Notes: generated from the letters alone by a model not told the origin. A stretch of 64,000 nucleotides of DNA from Hygrophila difformis (GCA_030278955.1 JAOANR010000010.1:10447884-10511883), one strand, 5' to 3'. Positions 1-12,739 are shown, counted from the first letter of the stretch. A program made the numbers and translations.

Positions 1-639
1 TGCATGAAGGTTTCACGTCATTGAGACCCATGGGCCTAGGGTTTCGTGCCTATAAATAAGGCATGATACCAAGGTGTTCGGGGTTACACATTCTTCACTC
101 TTGAAGGCACTTTGGAGAAGAATCACGTAGGTAGCTTAGTTAGGTTTATTTTGTGTATTATTTAATTTTTGTCTATAGCTTAGTTTAATTTCTTGTTATT
201 CCTTTTGATGTTAGCTTAGAAATAGCATTAGGTAGCCAGATTTATACTTTCTAATTTGTTTTGAACCTTTGGTTTATGGTTTGAAACACCCATTAATGGT
301 GTTATTAAACCTATTTATTAGAAAAATGGGATTCAATCTTCTATAACATCCCAAAAACATGAAATGGATAATCTAATCCATGGATTTTATGGCTTTATTT
401 TTTCTTTTTGATCACTTGATCTTTATTTTTTTTTTAATATTAATTTCTCCATGTATGGTTGATTAAATTTGTGAGCATGAGGTTAGAAGCATTATTGTGG
501 GTTGTGGGTTTGATTTTGCTTGTTGGAACTCTTAAATTCGTCCTTATTTTATTTTGTAGCTTAGATTAAATTCTGTCTTGTTCATCTTAGCATAATCGAA
601 CCCGTACGCCTAAAATATGTTATAATGGCATATGCTGCA
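1..639 (+). mobile_element. LTR-like segment (partial, runs off window edge)
   Basis: No coding region. A TATA box (TATAAATA, 51-58) lies in a GC-richer stretch and is followed by a long T-rich untranslated-looking region, the arrangement of the U3-R-U5 part of a plant LTR. The left border is outside the window and no matching second LTR or primer-binding site was identified, so the retrotransposon assignment is inference. It could instead be the promoter and leader of a non-coding transcript. Confidence 0.3.
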
Positions 640-1215
640 TTTTCTTCATCATCATGGTGCATTCTGGAAAAGGCTATGACGCCAACCTCCCTATGACGCC
701 AACCACGTTGTTGTCATAGGGCAGGTTTCGTGTCATAAATGTTTCTGGCCATAAAAACATTTTTGCATGCTGGAAGTGCTATGACGCCAACCACCCTATG
801 ACGCCAACCACGTTGAGGTCATAGGGCAGGTTTGGCGTCATTAGTGCTTTTCGGCCAAAAATTGTTCCACGTCGTGGATGTTTTTCGTCATGACCCCACG
901 GGTCATGACGCAATTCTCATGATCCATGACGTAGAACCCCAAATTTTGCATGCTATTTTATGTTCTCTATAATGCAAAACTCATGACGTGATCCTAGGAT
1001 CACGTCATACTTTAATGTTCCGCATCATAGCCTCCTCATTTTCAAAAGAAAATTTTTCTGTCATGCAATGACGCCAAACCCTTTAATGACGCCAACCTTT
1101 GGCGTCATCTCTAAGGTTCTGCGTCATTAGTGGCCCTATTTTCTAACCTGTTTGACGCCAAACCTATGACGCGATCCTGGGATCACGTCATAAGGTTGGT
1201 TGGCGTCATACTATA
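640..1215. repeat. Cluster of TGACG / CGTCA half-sites
   Basis: About twenty TGACG or CGTCA (or one-base variant) pentamers lie in under 600 bp, many in the larger motif ATGACGCCAACC and its inverse GGTTGGCGTCAT. A block near 672-750 is repeated imperfectly near 776-850. TGACG is the core recognised by TGA-type bZIP factors (the as-1 element). The density is seen directly; any regulatory role is inference. It may be the internal part of the retroelement that starts upstream. Confidence 0.6.
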
Positions 1216-3862
1216 CCATTTTATCACCAAAATTTTATTATTATTATCTTTAACCCACCATTATGTTGCATCCCTCACATCTCATTCCCACAGAATAAAA
1301 TGTAATATCCCGAATGCAATATAAAGCGTTATGCTGCCAAAATTTTCATTCTTCATTTTAACACTTAACTAATTGAACCCTTGTATCAATAATTAAAGAT
1401 CAAAATTAGCAATAATTAAGGTCAGTGATTAATTGATGTAAGGAATTTGTTCAATTCATCACTAAAAGATTATTTTACAAAGTAAAATTCATTTAATCTA
1501 AACAGATAATCTGGACTGTAATTAATTATGGAATGAAAAGCTATTTAGGTTAATAAATAACTATGGGTCCAAATCCATAACCTTGCATGAGAAACCAATG
1601 TCTCTCATACAAGATGATTTTTGTTGTTATTTTTCCTCTATTTTATGTTAATTCTATTTTGGTCTTTGTCCGTATTGTGTGAAATGAACAGTAAGAGATA
1701 AACAGAATAATGTCGGCGAACGGTCCCTTCACAGGGAAATGAAGTAGCCCGTAGTCTGTGTGTCGATTACTGTTTCTTATTTTGCATGGTTTGAACAGTG
1801 ATTGATGAGGTCAGGCGAACGGTCCTTTTATCAGGAAATAAAGTAGCCACTCAGTCAATTCCTGTCCAAATACAGTTTTATTTTCTTTCTTCATTTTCAA
1901 ACCCAAATCTCAAAGCTGTGCCAACACTCGGTGACATAGGTCAATGTCATCTAGTAATTAAGACAGTGAAGAGAGCATGTAGGTTTTCATCCCACTTCAC
2001 AGGTAGTAATGGTCTGAATGACAGCGACCATGTCATTCTAGGTCAAATTACTGTCTAATTTCACTCCATCTGAATGATAAAGGATTGGACCACAGATAAC
2101 TGCAGTCCACTTCCCTTTAATTGTTCTGCCATCCTTTAGTCTCTGACTAATTCCTTCTGTGTTCCGAATTCTTTCTAGATCCACCATATATTTTGGGTCA
2201 GTTTAATTTTACATTTCTCATATAAACTTATGCATGATATTATTATATAAATAGTGTGGTCCAATTAATTTTGGATCCTTCCCTTGGACATAGAAGTCAT
2301 GATTTTTAATCAGATATCTCATAATAAACTTCCAACAAAAATTTCTCTACAAAATCCAGTTCTGAGTAAGGGATAAATTCTACAGTTACGACTAATTCAC
2401 ATTCAACTGGGGATTGATTTTGGGAAATTAGAAGCAGAGTCAATGAGTAGGTCTAGTTAGACTGAAAGGATCTGTGTTTTAATTGAAAGTCTAGTACCTA
2501 TTTAGGGAATGATTTTCAAAGATTAATTATTTCCCAGAATTGTTGTATGTTGGAAATTTTATATTAAATGTTGCACTGAATCAGAGTCCACTTGGATTCA
2601 GACAAGGTGTGATAGATAATACTAGAGGAAACATATATAGGCCTTGGTTATTTTCTAAAATAGGGTTGATTATTCTTTCAACTGCTATTCTCTTCTACCA
2701 AAGCCTAATTTTGAGTCGTAAGTGAGTGCATCCAGAACAGACTAAGTTATTGGTTTGTTTTATTAGTTTGTATCTCATAACCACCCGGGAGTAGGTAAAC
2801 ACTGCAAGCGGTTTACTGATGTCCGGGAATTCTTGATCTGCGTCCGATCATCAAGACTGGGGGCTCTCATTTACTACCAGTATGATGCTTTTAAAACCTC
2901 TGAGTGATAGGATTTTAAATGCTTTCTTTACCGCTTTCTTTAAAATGCTTCTATAGAGGTCATTCGGATGTATTGAGAGAACTTCTGGCTACTACTAGGA
3001 ATGGGAGTTATGGAATAGTTCAGGGCTTAATTTTAATCTTTAGGAGTGACATGGGGGAATGATAGCAGTACTTGGCACTTCAACTAATGATTTGTCAGGT
3101 GTTGCTCATCCACCACAGATAAATGACATACCCCAGCAGGGGCAGTTACGCATCTGTGGTATCTTAGAAAGTGCTGTCTTAAGTGCATGTAAATCCATGT
3201 TGTGAGTACCTGTCTGTTAAAGGAAAAATAGCACAGGAAGCATGAGGGTTAGCTAACTGAACGAATTCTCCCAAGCAAAGAACTGCGTAACAAAATGGAG
3301 GTGTAATTATTGTTTTATCTAAATCTTGTCCAATCTTTATTCTTTCCTCCCTGTCCCTTCTTTCCACTTTGAAATCAGCTTCATAGCTAGCATAGTGTAA
3401 ATTTACAGCTTCATTAGGATAATTTTTATTGCATCCATAGGATAATTTTATCTGCTTTCTAGACCTAATTTTAATTGCTTTTTAGCTTAGATCTATCTGC
3501 TTTGTAGAATAGTTTCCCTGCTTTCATAGTGTAGTTTATATTCTGTCAAATAGATGTTAGCAAAATCCGCTTTGAATTGAGTAACCGAGTTGAAAATCTT
3601 ATGAAATAGTGTGGGGCCTGCTTCCATCTCACATCCTCCAGTGAACGATCCGGACTTATTATAAATATTGCAATTTTTGACACCGTGCGCTTTCGGGTCA
3701 CAGTTTCTTGACATGAGTAATAAAAACGTGACAACCTATAAATATATCCTTAATCCCAACTCTATCATCATAAATTGGTTTCACTAAATAAAACTTAAAC
3801 CGGGATTCTTCATTAATCTATTTTCGAAAATACTCGTGTGGAAAATTGTCAAAACATTCAAA
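1216..3862. other. Non-genic DNA, probable retrotransposon debris
   Basis: No open frame longer than about 90 codons and no recognisable protein. Two similar segments (around 1713-1760 and 1808-1855) share the phrase CGAACGGTCC and AAGTAGCC, so part of this is an internal duplication. The segment near 3640-3700 resembles the GC-richer leader of plant LTR retrotransposons, but no conserved domain supports this. Confidence 0.35.
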
Positions 3863-3871
3863 TTTCAGCAA

Positions 3872-4158
3872 GGGTGGGAAACCGCAGTACCATGTGAACC
3901 CAGTGAGGGATTGTAAAAAAGTTTTATACACCAACAGGTTAAAAGATAACTTTTATGCCTGAAATGTCAAAAAAACCTTCGATCGGACCGATCGAACAAT
4001 TAATAGCCGATCCAAAGCGGTAGCTGATTAACGTAATTAAACATAATTAAGAGATTCCGTTCGGCTATATTGGAGGTTCGATCGGTGATAAAAATGGCCG
4101 ACCGAAGCACAAATTTCCGACCGAAGCTGGATATGAACATTGAACTTCGATCATCCAT
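3872..4158 (+). repeat. Left terminal inverted repeat of the palindromic MULE
   Basis: Pairs with the inverted sequence 12740-13029. The first 20 bases are identical. Inside are several copies of a motif close to TTCGATCGG or TTCGGTCGG in both orientations, candidate transposase-binding sites. The TIR region ends at a deletion junction near 4160, where about 1,025 bp present in the right arm (11713-12737) are missing. Confidence 0.85.
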
Positions 4159-4159
4159 G

Positions 4160-6632
4160 GGAACGGAGGGGAGAATGCGTACGGTGCAAGCAACATGGGA
4201 AATGTACCCGGATATACGAGCACGCAGGATGGAGTAACATGTATGGAGGTGAATACGGGCAGGAGAATGCAGGCAAGCATGAAACATCATACCTCCGGAG
4301 TCCAATGAAGGGGAGCGCATCGGAGAAGATGGCACAGAAGAGGAGGATCAGGTAGAGGAGAGTGAAGAGGAAGAATGGCGATATTCGATGGACGATGAGT
4401 CGGACGATGAGTCGGACGACCCAGACTACGGCGAGGAAGAAGGGTTTCGGTCATTCAGTACGAGAAAGATTAAGAAATTAGCCACAATTTTTTAGGACAA
4501 ACAGAACAAAAATCGTGAACGAACCACGCGTAGAGGGCAAGGGTTGCATGGAGAGCAGAATCCGTTTTGGCAACATACTGAAGAAGCGTTCATGGTCCCC
4601 GACATGACCAGCGGAATGTGGAATCTGCCGCGACCACATTTTGATCTGCCCGGACGAGACGTGGATCCGTACATGGACGATTCGGTTGATAGAATCCTAG
4701 CGCGTGGGTCAGTTTTCGGGACTAAAGCGAGGCTACAGGAGAAGCTTGTTCACTATTTCGTGGAACAAAGAGCTGGCATGAAAACGGATAAGTCAGATAA
4801 GCACAGGTATTGGGTGTGTTGTCCTGTGGAAGGTTGTGAATTTAAGCTGCGCGCGCGAGGCAGTGGATCGACGTGGGTTGTGTACAAGTTCATTCCACAT
4901 ACCTGCACGGTAAATCCAGACCGTCCTCCACCCAACACACTCTCATCCAGACATTTGGGTACCTTCATCGGAGATGAAATAGTGCTCGATGAGAGCACAC
5001 TGACACATGTACACGTTCAGGCTACGTTGAAGCGGAGGGGTGTCACTATGTCGGTACCCCTAGCCAGGAAAATTAAGGCACACGCAATAGCATGGGGACC
5101 ACGACACCTCGTTCCAGATGGTTCCATCATTCCTATACATGCTGGAGCAGCAGAACCCGAGTACTGTTACAGATTACATGTTGGACAGAAATGGTCGTTT
5201 CAAATATGCTTTCTTCGCGCTTTGTGCTTCCACTAAAGGATGGAATCATATGCGGCCGTTCATTGTAATAGACGGCAAACACTTAAAGGGATCGTACAAG
5301 GGTATCTAATTTGTGGCCATGACGACAGATGGGGACAATATGATATACCCACTGGCTTTCGGTGTAGGGGCAGTCGAGTCGGTCCCATCCTGGACATGGT
5401 TTCTTCTGCAGTTGAGGCGGGCCCTTGACATTCCTGACGATGTGCTTATAGTTTCTGATCGTTCTCCAGCAATAAGGAGCGCAGTTTATGAAGCCATGCC
5501 GACGGCGCATCACGTTCTGTGTTGTGTGCACCGCGCAGCGAAAATATTAAAGCACGGAGGGAAGTCAGCGGTGGATTCATTCACCGAAGCTGCCTATGCG
5601 TTCAAGAACTCCGAGTATGATAGACATATGCAGACGTTGAAAGATCACTATCCTGGCGCGTATCGCAACATGTGGACGTTATCGGACCGGCAAAGTGGGC
5701 TCGTGTGCGCTGTGTTGTTCGTCGCTACGACATCATGACGACGAACATCGTAGAGAGCATGAACCAGCGTCTCCGGTGGGCCGGGAGGGTACCAATTTGC
5801 TCCCTATTCGAGGTTATCCGTGCCGTTTTGAGTGAATGGTTCACGGAGAGGCACAATGCGGCAGCACTTACCACCTGTCCTCTTACAGAATGGGCGATGG
5901 AATTTTTATTGAAGGCGAGGGAAGTGGGGGATAAGCTAACTGCGAAAGAAACGAATAAGTCAAATGTGTATCACATGAAACAGAACAATAAGACATACAC
6001 GGTGGACCTTGGCATTGATCGGACGTGTACGTGCAAGCTGTTCCAGTGCATGCTCATCCCGTGCGCCCACGCTGCTGCCGCAATCAAGTATGTGTTAGAT
6101 ATTACAACTTTTTATATGCTTGATTAGTCCGATGTTGACTTCTGAATTATCAATTTTTTTATTGTACACGTTCATTAGTCGGGAGTTAAGCTACTACGTG
6201 CCATCCTTTTACAAGCGTAATACACTACTTGCTGCGTGGGGTGAGCGAATCTTTCCAATGGCACACCCCAACGATTGGCAAATACCTAGAGAAACAGCAG
6301 ATGTCAAATGCGCTACACCAAAATGCCCAAGGCAAGCGGGACGACCGAGACAGAGCAGGATTCCATCAGCCACCGAGAAAGCTTCTCGTGCTAGAAGGCG
6401 ACAACGATGTCACAGGTGTGGTGAGTTAGGGCACAAAGAGAGGAGGTGCACTGCACCAGTGGAGCAGGACACTCTTGGACCATCTGAACCACGTCAACTC
6501 AGGAAGAAGAGGTGTAGTCCTTGCGGTGAGGAATGGCACAAGGTGCATCCGTGTCAATTGCCAAGTGTTGAGGAAATCCCCAATCTAAATAATCCCGGTC
6601 GGGAGTGGGAAGATTATGATCTATCTGAATAA
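4160..6632 (+). pseudogene. MULE transposase, left arm (broken)
   Basis: Would encode a MULE/MURA transposase. Visible in order: acidic N-terminal region; mudR-type DNA-binding region with CCPVEGC and a later HTC (about 4820-4905); DDE core with first Asp in VIDGKHLKG (near 5270), second Asp in VSDRSPAIRS (near 5455) and Glu in NIVESMNQRL (near 5745); a SWIM zinc finger CTCKLFQC...CAH (6025-6070); a short intron; then two zinc knuckles, CHRCGELGHKERRC and CSPCGEEWHKVHPC, ending at 6632. Compared with the right arm, the left lacks the start and first exons (a ~1 kb deletion), has an 8-nt deletion near 5094, an in-frame TAA at 5307-5309 and a 1-nt loss near 5662. Non-functional. Catalytic and zinc residues remain readable in pieces, so decay is moderate. 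Confidence 0.85.
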
Positions 6633-6977
6633 TTGGAAATATAGTTTGGAAATTTTTGTTATCCCGGTCAGTATTGGAAATGTGGAAACTATTGATGGAT
6701 GGATATTGATCTATTTGAATATTTTTTTGCATTACAGCCAACTAAGGCTAGGAAAAGGAAATATTAAAAAGAAAAAGAAAATATATCGCTACTGTCGAGG
6801 GAACCAGGTCCCAAGAGTGTCAGCAGCCAACTAAGGCTAGGAAAATACTAATGCAGTTGTTATTTATCTTTGTTTTCATATGGCACTATATAGATCATAT
6901 CATACCATCAAACAGAATGTAAGATGACAATAAACGATTATCACAAAATACCAACAATATGAACTATGTAGATCAGA
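6633..6977. other. Spacer between convergent transposase and ULP1 remnants
   Basis: AT-rich, no coding potential. The 22-bp phrase starting CAGCCAACTAAGGC occurs twice (near 6735 and 6823), bracketing about 86 bp. This duplication is not seen in the corresponding part of the right arm (9058-9281). Confidence 0.5.
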
Positions 6978-7500
6978 TCATAATAGTGTCTCGGGATAGA
7001 ACTCGTCTTTATTGGCGTCCACGCTGAAACGCCACACTGTATACGCTTGATCCAAACGAATAGCATTGATGTGCAATGGCTGGCCCGGTGCCGGGAAGGA
7101 ACCCATACGGAGACAATATGCAGTGTGAAAAACCAGCGGGCCGCAAGAGGAGCTGTTGCAGTTATTCTTTAAATTCAACAAATCTACAAAATAAATAATT
7201 ATACACATGAAGGCATAAAATAAAAAACCAATAAAATACCTATCATCCTGGTGCAAAACTGTGTGGTCCTTCGGTCGAGATAGTTTCCACTGATGTACAG
7301 TAGGCATATCCGGTCTATGCCGATGGTATCCGGCAACTTGCAGTAGCGCTGGAAATAGTGTCCTGTATGGCAGGAGCTCCTCTTTGCGTGTCTCCTTTAA
7401 CATCTCCTTAGCCGGATCTGTCAAGGCCCTCGGCGGTATAAGACTATTGTGGAGGTAGAAGCGTTGTTCCTTTAGCGAAAAACGAATGATAGCCCAGTGG
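6978..7500 (-). pseudogene. ULP1-type cysteine protease (C48), left arm 3' part
   Basis: C-terminal catalytic part of a SUMO-protease-like (C48/ULP1) domain. Visible: the His motif HWAIIRFSL at the 5' edge, then HNSLIPP, where the usual triad Asp is Asn, and the Cys motif SSSCGPLV near 7145. It ends at 6978. The gene is cut at exactly 7500, where homology with the right arm stops within CCACTGGGC, so N-terminal exons are missing. An intron interrupts the domain (about 7170-7238). It is tail-to-tail with the transposase, the mudrB-like position. Confidence 0.75.
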
Positions 7501-9057
7501 GTGCAACCACCATCGACGCTGCATCCGAGTTCCTCCACGACATTAGCGGGTATGTTTTGGGTTTTTTGTAGATACATTTTAATTGTATATTATTTTCTTT
7601 AAATTATAGAATTGTTCAATAACTAAATTTTGCAGCGACGACATCTACACCCGATAATGAGGATATTTGCGTAGGGGCTTCCGGACATACGGACCCTGCC
7701 GAGTACTGCACTACGCAGGCGCGACAGGAGTCTCACTTGCTGAGGAGCCCGTTCACCAGGATTGATCGACCGCGAGGGAATCATAGGAAAGACGATTTCA
7801 AGACTTATCTGAAGGATGGAACATATAGGTAATTTTATAACCAGTTAAACTAATAATGCAATCACTACGGGAATACGAATCATGTGTACTTCTAATGCAG
7901 TGTTAACATCGAGGCGGTATTTTCTGTTACCCATTCTTTTTTTAAGTCATGGTGCGACATCGACACCTTCCTGCACGACGAGGTAAATTCGCTTTTCGTT
8001 CCTCCACTGGGCGTGTGTTTAAGATGGCCTTTTTAAGTTCATATCTGCTCAGTCCACGCTACATTTATTGTTGCAGCAAATAGTTCATATCTGCTCAGTC
8101 CACGCTACATTTCAAGCCCGATTTCTTCGGTGTCCGGGTGCGACAAGATATGCAGATAGGCCTCGTGGACGCAAAATTTCTGGTTAGATTCATAATTTTG
8201 TCTTCGAATGATTCAGTATTATATTTATTATATTTTTAATTGGCTGCCCGGAATTCTATTCTAAACATCTTTCTTAAACTAGACTCACCTTATTGGAAAC
8301 TGCAGGGACGAGTTCGCTAAACAGCCAAGTTTTGATGATAAGTCTGTGGATCTATACCGGAAGTATATTGTGGGGCAGAAGCCCTCATGGGGTAAACCTG
8401 GACGGCCCTGGTAGACTCTTGACGAGGTTCGTGTTAATAATAACTGAACTTAATTATTTTTTCAATTTAGCGTATATATCGACCATTTAATTGTTGATTT
8501 TTAATCAGCTGGTGTGCCCGTGGAACATACGAGGCCACTGGGCTATCATTCGGTTTTCGCTAAAGGAACAACGCTTCTACCTCCACGATAGTCTTATACC
8601 GCCGAGGGCCTTGACAGATCCGGCTAAGAAGATGTTAAAGGAGACACGCAAAGAGGAGCTCCAGCCATACAGGACACTATTTCCAGCGCTACTGCAAGTT
8701 GCCGGATACCATCGGCATAGACCGGATATGCCTACTGTACATCAGTGGAAACTATCTCGACCGAAGGACCACACAGTTTTGCACCAGGATGATAGGTATT
8801 TTATTGGTTTTTTATTTTATGCCTTCATGTGTATAATTATTTATTTTGTAGATTTGTTGAATTTAAAGACTAACTGCAATAGCTCCTCTTGCGGCCCGCT
8901 GGTTCTTCACACTGCATATTGTCTCCGCATGGGTTCCTTCCCGACACCGGGCCAGCCATTGCACATCAATGCTATTCGTTTCGATCAAGCGTATACAGTG
9001 TGGCGTTTCAGCGTGGACGCCAATAAAGACGAGTTCTATCCCGAGACTTTATTATGA
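7501..9057 (+). pseudogene. ULP1-type cysteine protease, right arm, multi-exon
   Basis: Longer copy of the same gene. Plausible exons: 7501-7552, 7636-7829, 7902-7981, about 8085-8183, 8306-8424, 8508-8793 and about 8859-9057, most with GT/AG borders. The protease part contains GHWAIIRFSL (His), LHDSLIPP (triad Asp kept, unlike the left copy) and SSSCGPLV (Cys). Damage: a TAG inside the exon at 8306-8424 where PW*TLDE is read (a CAG-to-TAG change would explain it); a direct duplication of about 31 bp (8037-8068 and 8084-8115); and loss of everything 5' of 7501. In other ULP1-MULEs the captured protease is thought to aid the element; here it is very unlikely to be expressed intact. Confidence 0.75.
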
Positions 9058-9281
9058 TCTGATCTACATAGTTCATATTGTTGGTATTTTGTGATAATCG
9101 TCTATGTCATCTTATATTCTGTTTGATGGTATGATATGATCTATATAGTGCAATATGAAAACAAAGATAAATAACAACTGCATTATATCAAATATTCAAA
9201 TAGATCAATATCCATCCATCAATAGATTCCACATTCCCAATACTGACCGGGATAACACAAATTTCCAAACTATATTTCCAA

Positions 9282-12069
9282 TTATTCAGATAGATCATAA
9301 TCTTCCCACTCCCGATCGGGATCATTTAGATTGGGGATTTCCTCAACACTTGGCAATTGACACCGACGCACCGTGTGCCATTCCTCACCGCAACGACTAC
9401 ACCTCTTCTTCCTGCGTTGACGTGGTTCAGATGGTCCAGGAATGTCTTGCTCCACTGGTGCAATGCACCTCATCTCTTTGTGCCCTAACTCACCACACCT
9501 GTGACATCGTTGTCGCCTTCTAGCACGAGAAGCTTTCTCGGTGGCTGGTGGAATCCTGCTCTGTCTCGGTCGTCCCGCTTGCCTTGGGCATTTTGGTGTA
9601 GCGCATTTGACATCTGCTGTTTCTCTAGGTATTTGCCAATCGTTGGGGTGTGCCATTGGAAAGATTCGCTCACCCCACGCAGCAAGTAATGTATTACGCT
9701 TGTAAAAGGATGGCACGTAGTAACTCAACTCCCCTCTAATGAACGTGTACATAAAAAAAAATGATAATTCAGAAGTCAACATCGGACTAATCAAGCATAT
9801 AAAAAGTTGTAATATCTAACACATACTTGATTGCGGCAGCAGCGTGGGCGCACGGGATGAGCATGCACTGGAATAGCTTGCACGTACACGTTCGATCAAT
9901 GCAAGGTCCACCGTGTAAGTCTTATTGTTCTGTTTCACGTGATGCACATTTGGCTTGTTCGTTTCCTTGGAAGTTAGCTTATCCCCCACTTCCCTCGCCT
10001 TCAATAAACATTCCATCGTCCATTCTGTAAGAGGACCGGTGGTAAGTGCTGCGCATTGTGCCTCTCCGTGAACCATTCACTCAAAACGACACAGATAACT
10101 TCGAATATGGAGCAAATTGGTAGCCTCCTGGCCCACCGGAGACGCCGGTTCATGCTCTCTACGATGTTCGTCGTCATGATGTCGTAGCGACGAAAAACGC
10201 AACGCACACGAGCCCACTTCGACGGTCCGATAACGTCCACAAGGTAGCGATACGCGCCAGGATAGTGATCTTTCAACGTTTGCATATGTCTATCGTACTC
10301 GGAGTTCTTGAACGCATAGGCAGCTGCGGTGAATGAGTCCACTGCTGACTTCCCTCCGTGCTTTAATATTTTCACTGCGAGGTGCACACAACACAGAACG
10401 TGATGCGCCGTCGACATGGCTTCATAAACCGCGCTCCTTATTGCCGGAGAACCATCGGAAACTATAAACACATAGTCAGGAATGTCAAGGGCCCGCCTCA
10501 ACTGCAGAAGAAACCATGTCCAGGATGGGACCGACTCGACTGCCCCTACACCGAAAGCCAGTGTGTATATCATATTGTTCCCATCTTTCGTCATGGCCAA
10601 AAATAAGATACACTGTACGATCCCTTTAAGTGTTTGCCGTCTATTACAATGAACGGCCGCATATGATTCCATCCTTTAGTGGAAGCACCAAGCGCGAAGA
10701 AAGCATATTTGAAACGACCATTTCTGTCCAACATGTAATCTGTAACAGTACTCGGGTTCTGCTGCTCCAGCATGTATAGGAATGATGGAACCATCTGGAA
10801 CGAGGTGTCGTGGTCCCCGAAAAGCGATGCTATTGCGTGTGCCCTAATTTTCCTGGCTAGGGGTACCGACACAGTGACACCCCTCCGCTTCAACGTAGCC
10901 TGAACGTGTACATGTGTCAGTGTGCTCTCATTGAGCACTATATCATCTCCGAGGAAGGTACCCAAATGTCTGGATGGGAGTGTGTTGGGTGGAGGACGGT
11001 CTGGATTCACCGTGCAGGTATGTGGAATGAACTTGTACACAACCCACGTCGATCCACTGCCTCGCGCGTGCAGCTTAAATTCACAACCTTCCACAGGACA
11101 ACACACCCAATACATGTGCTTGTCTGACTTATCCGTCTTCATGCCAGCTCTCTGTTCCACCAAATAGTGAACAAGCTTCTCCTGTAGCCTCGCTTTAGTC
11201 CCGAAAACTGACCCATGCGCTAGGATTCTATCAACTGAATCGTCCATGTACGGATCCACCTCGCTCGGGAAGATCAAAATACGGTCGCGGCAGATTCCAC
11301 ATTCCGTTGGTCATATCGGGGACCATGAACGCTTCTTCAGTATGTTGCCAAAACGGATTCGGCTCTCCATGCAACCCTCGCATTCCACGCGTGTTTCGAT
11401 CACGATATTTGTTGTGAATGACCGAAACCCTTCTTCCTCGCCGTAGTCTGGGTCGTCCGACTCGTCCGACTCATCGTCCATCGAAGATCGCCATTCTTCC
11501 TCTTCACTCTCCTCTACCTGATCCTCCTCTTCTGCACCATCTTCTCCGATGCGCTCCCCTTCATTGTACTCCGGAAGTAGTATGTTTCCTGCTTGCCCTT
11601 CATTCCCCTGCCCGTATTCACCCCCATACATGTTACTCCATCCTGCCTGCCCACTTGTATATCCGGGTACATTTCCCATGTTGCTTGCACCGTACGCATT
11701 CTCCCCTCCGTTCCAAAACTCTTTGTTGTTTGCACCAACGTTTGGGTAATTGTAAAAATTATGCATCGATTGTTGCCCGAATATCGCCTCTGTCCAGCTT
11801 CCTGTTTGGATCGTGGGCACGAATGGATAATAGAATTGTTCGTTATAATTCGTAGACAGTTGTGGAATGTCTGTACCTAAAAAAATTATTTAACATGTAA
11901 CGACGACACGTATTAATATTCATTAACATGTAATGGCACCTCCCAAATAATCAAACTTAAGACATATAGAAACGCTTACAGTTCATGTCTTCCGAATCTC
12001 TATTACCAGTGGCGGAATCGCCCTCGAACCAATTGAAGTCATTGGAACCGAACCAAGACACTGTTCCAT
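9282..12069 (-). pseudogene. MULE transposase, right arm (broken, more complete)
   Basis: Inverted second copy of the transposase. An upstream exon (12069-11980) reads GTVSWFGSNDFNWFEG and splices in frame to the main exon starting at 11876 (TDIPQLSTNYNEQFYYPF). Then follow an acidic tail (EEEDQVEESEEEEW), the mudR-type region, the DDE core (VIDGKHLKG, VSDGSPAIRS, NIVESMNRRL), the SWIM finger region, and a last exon (9735-9282) with two zinc knuckles (CHRCGELGHKEMRC, CSRCGEEWHTVRRC). Frameshifts by single-base loss occur near 10610, 10035 and 9903. These lesions differ from those of the left arm, so the arms decayed independently after duplication. The true initiator exon, probably near 12500, is not resolved. 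Confidence 0.85.
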
Positions 12070-12739
12070 CTAAAATAATACACATGTCATCAATTTTATC
12101 CACAAAATACTTTTAATAACAATAATCTAACAATAACTGTATACATTTGTTATTTTATTATACCTAAAATTTTTAGTATAACGAATTATGCTTATAATTA
12201 CTTTAACATTTCAAAGTATAAATAACAACAATTCAAAATTAATTACAAACTAAATTAATCACCGTTTAATTAACTAAATTTAAACTTAATTAACCTACAA
12301 ATTTAACTAAAATGCAAAAACAAAGCTTTACTAACATTAGTGGTAAATCTATGAGCACGGTATATCACCGTTCAAAATCGCATATACACTTCTTAAAACA
12401 AAATCTTTAAAGTATATTTCAAAACATAAACAAAAATAAACATTTCTTAATTATAAAAATAATTCGACCATAACTTACGTAATAGAAACTTAGAAACTTA
12501 CGAGTTATCCATAATGACACAGGATCCGAGAATTTAAAAAACCACAGTAGCAATTTTAAGAAGCATAAAAGCTAAATGCAACTTGAAGAAGGAGTGGAGC
12601 AAAGAGGAGATGAAGTTTTGTTCTGTGAATCTAGATCTGAGATACAAAACATATTATTTGAGTTGTCCACCAATAATTGAGCTTCGATCGGCTGTTTCAC
12701 AATTCGATCGGCCCGATATCAGCCCGATCGAAAGAAAAT

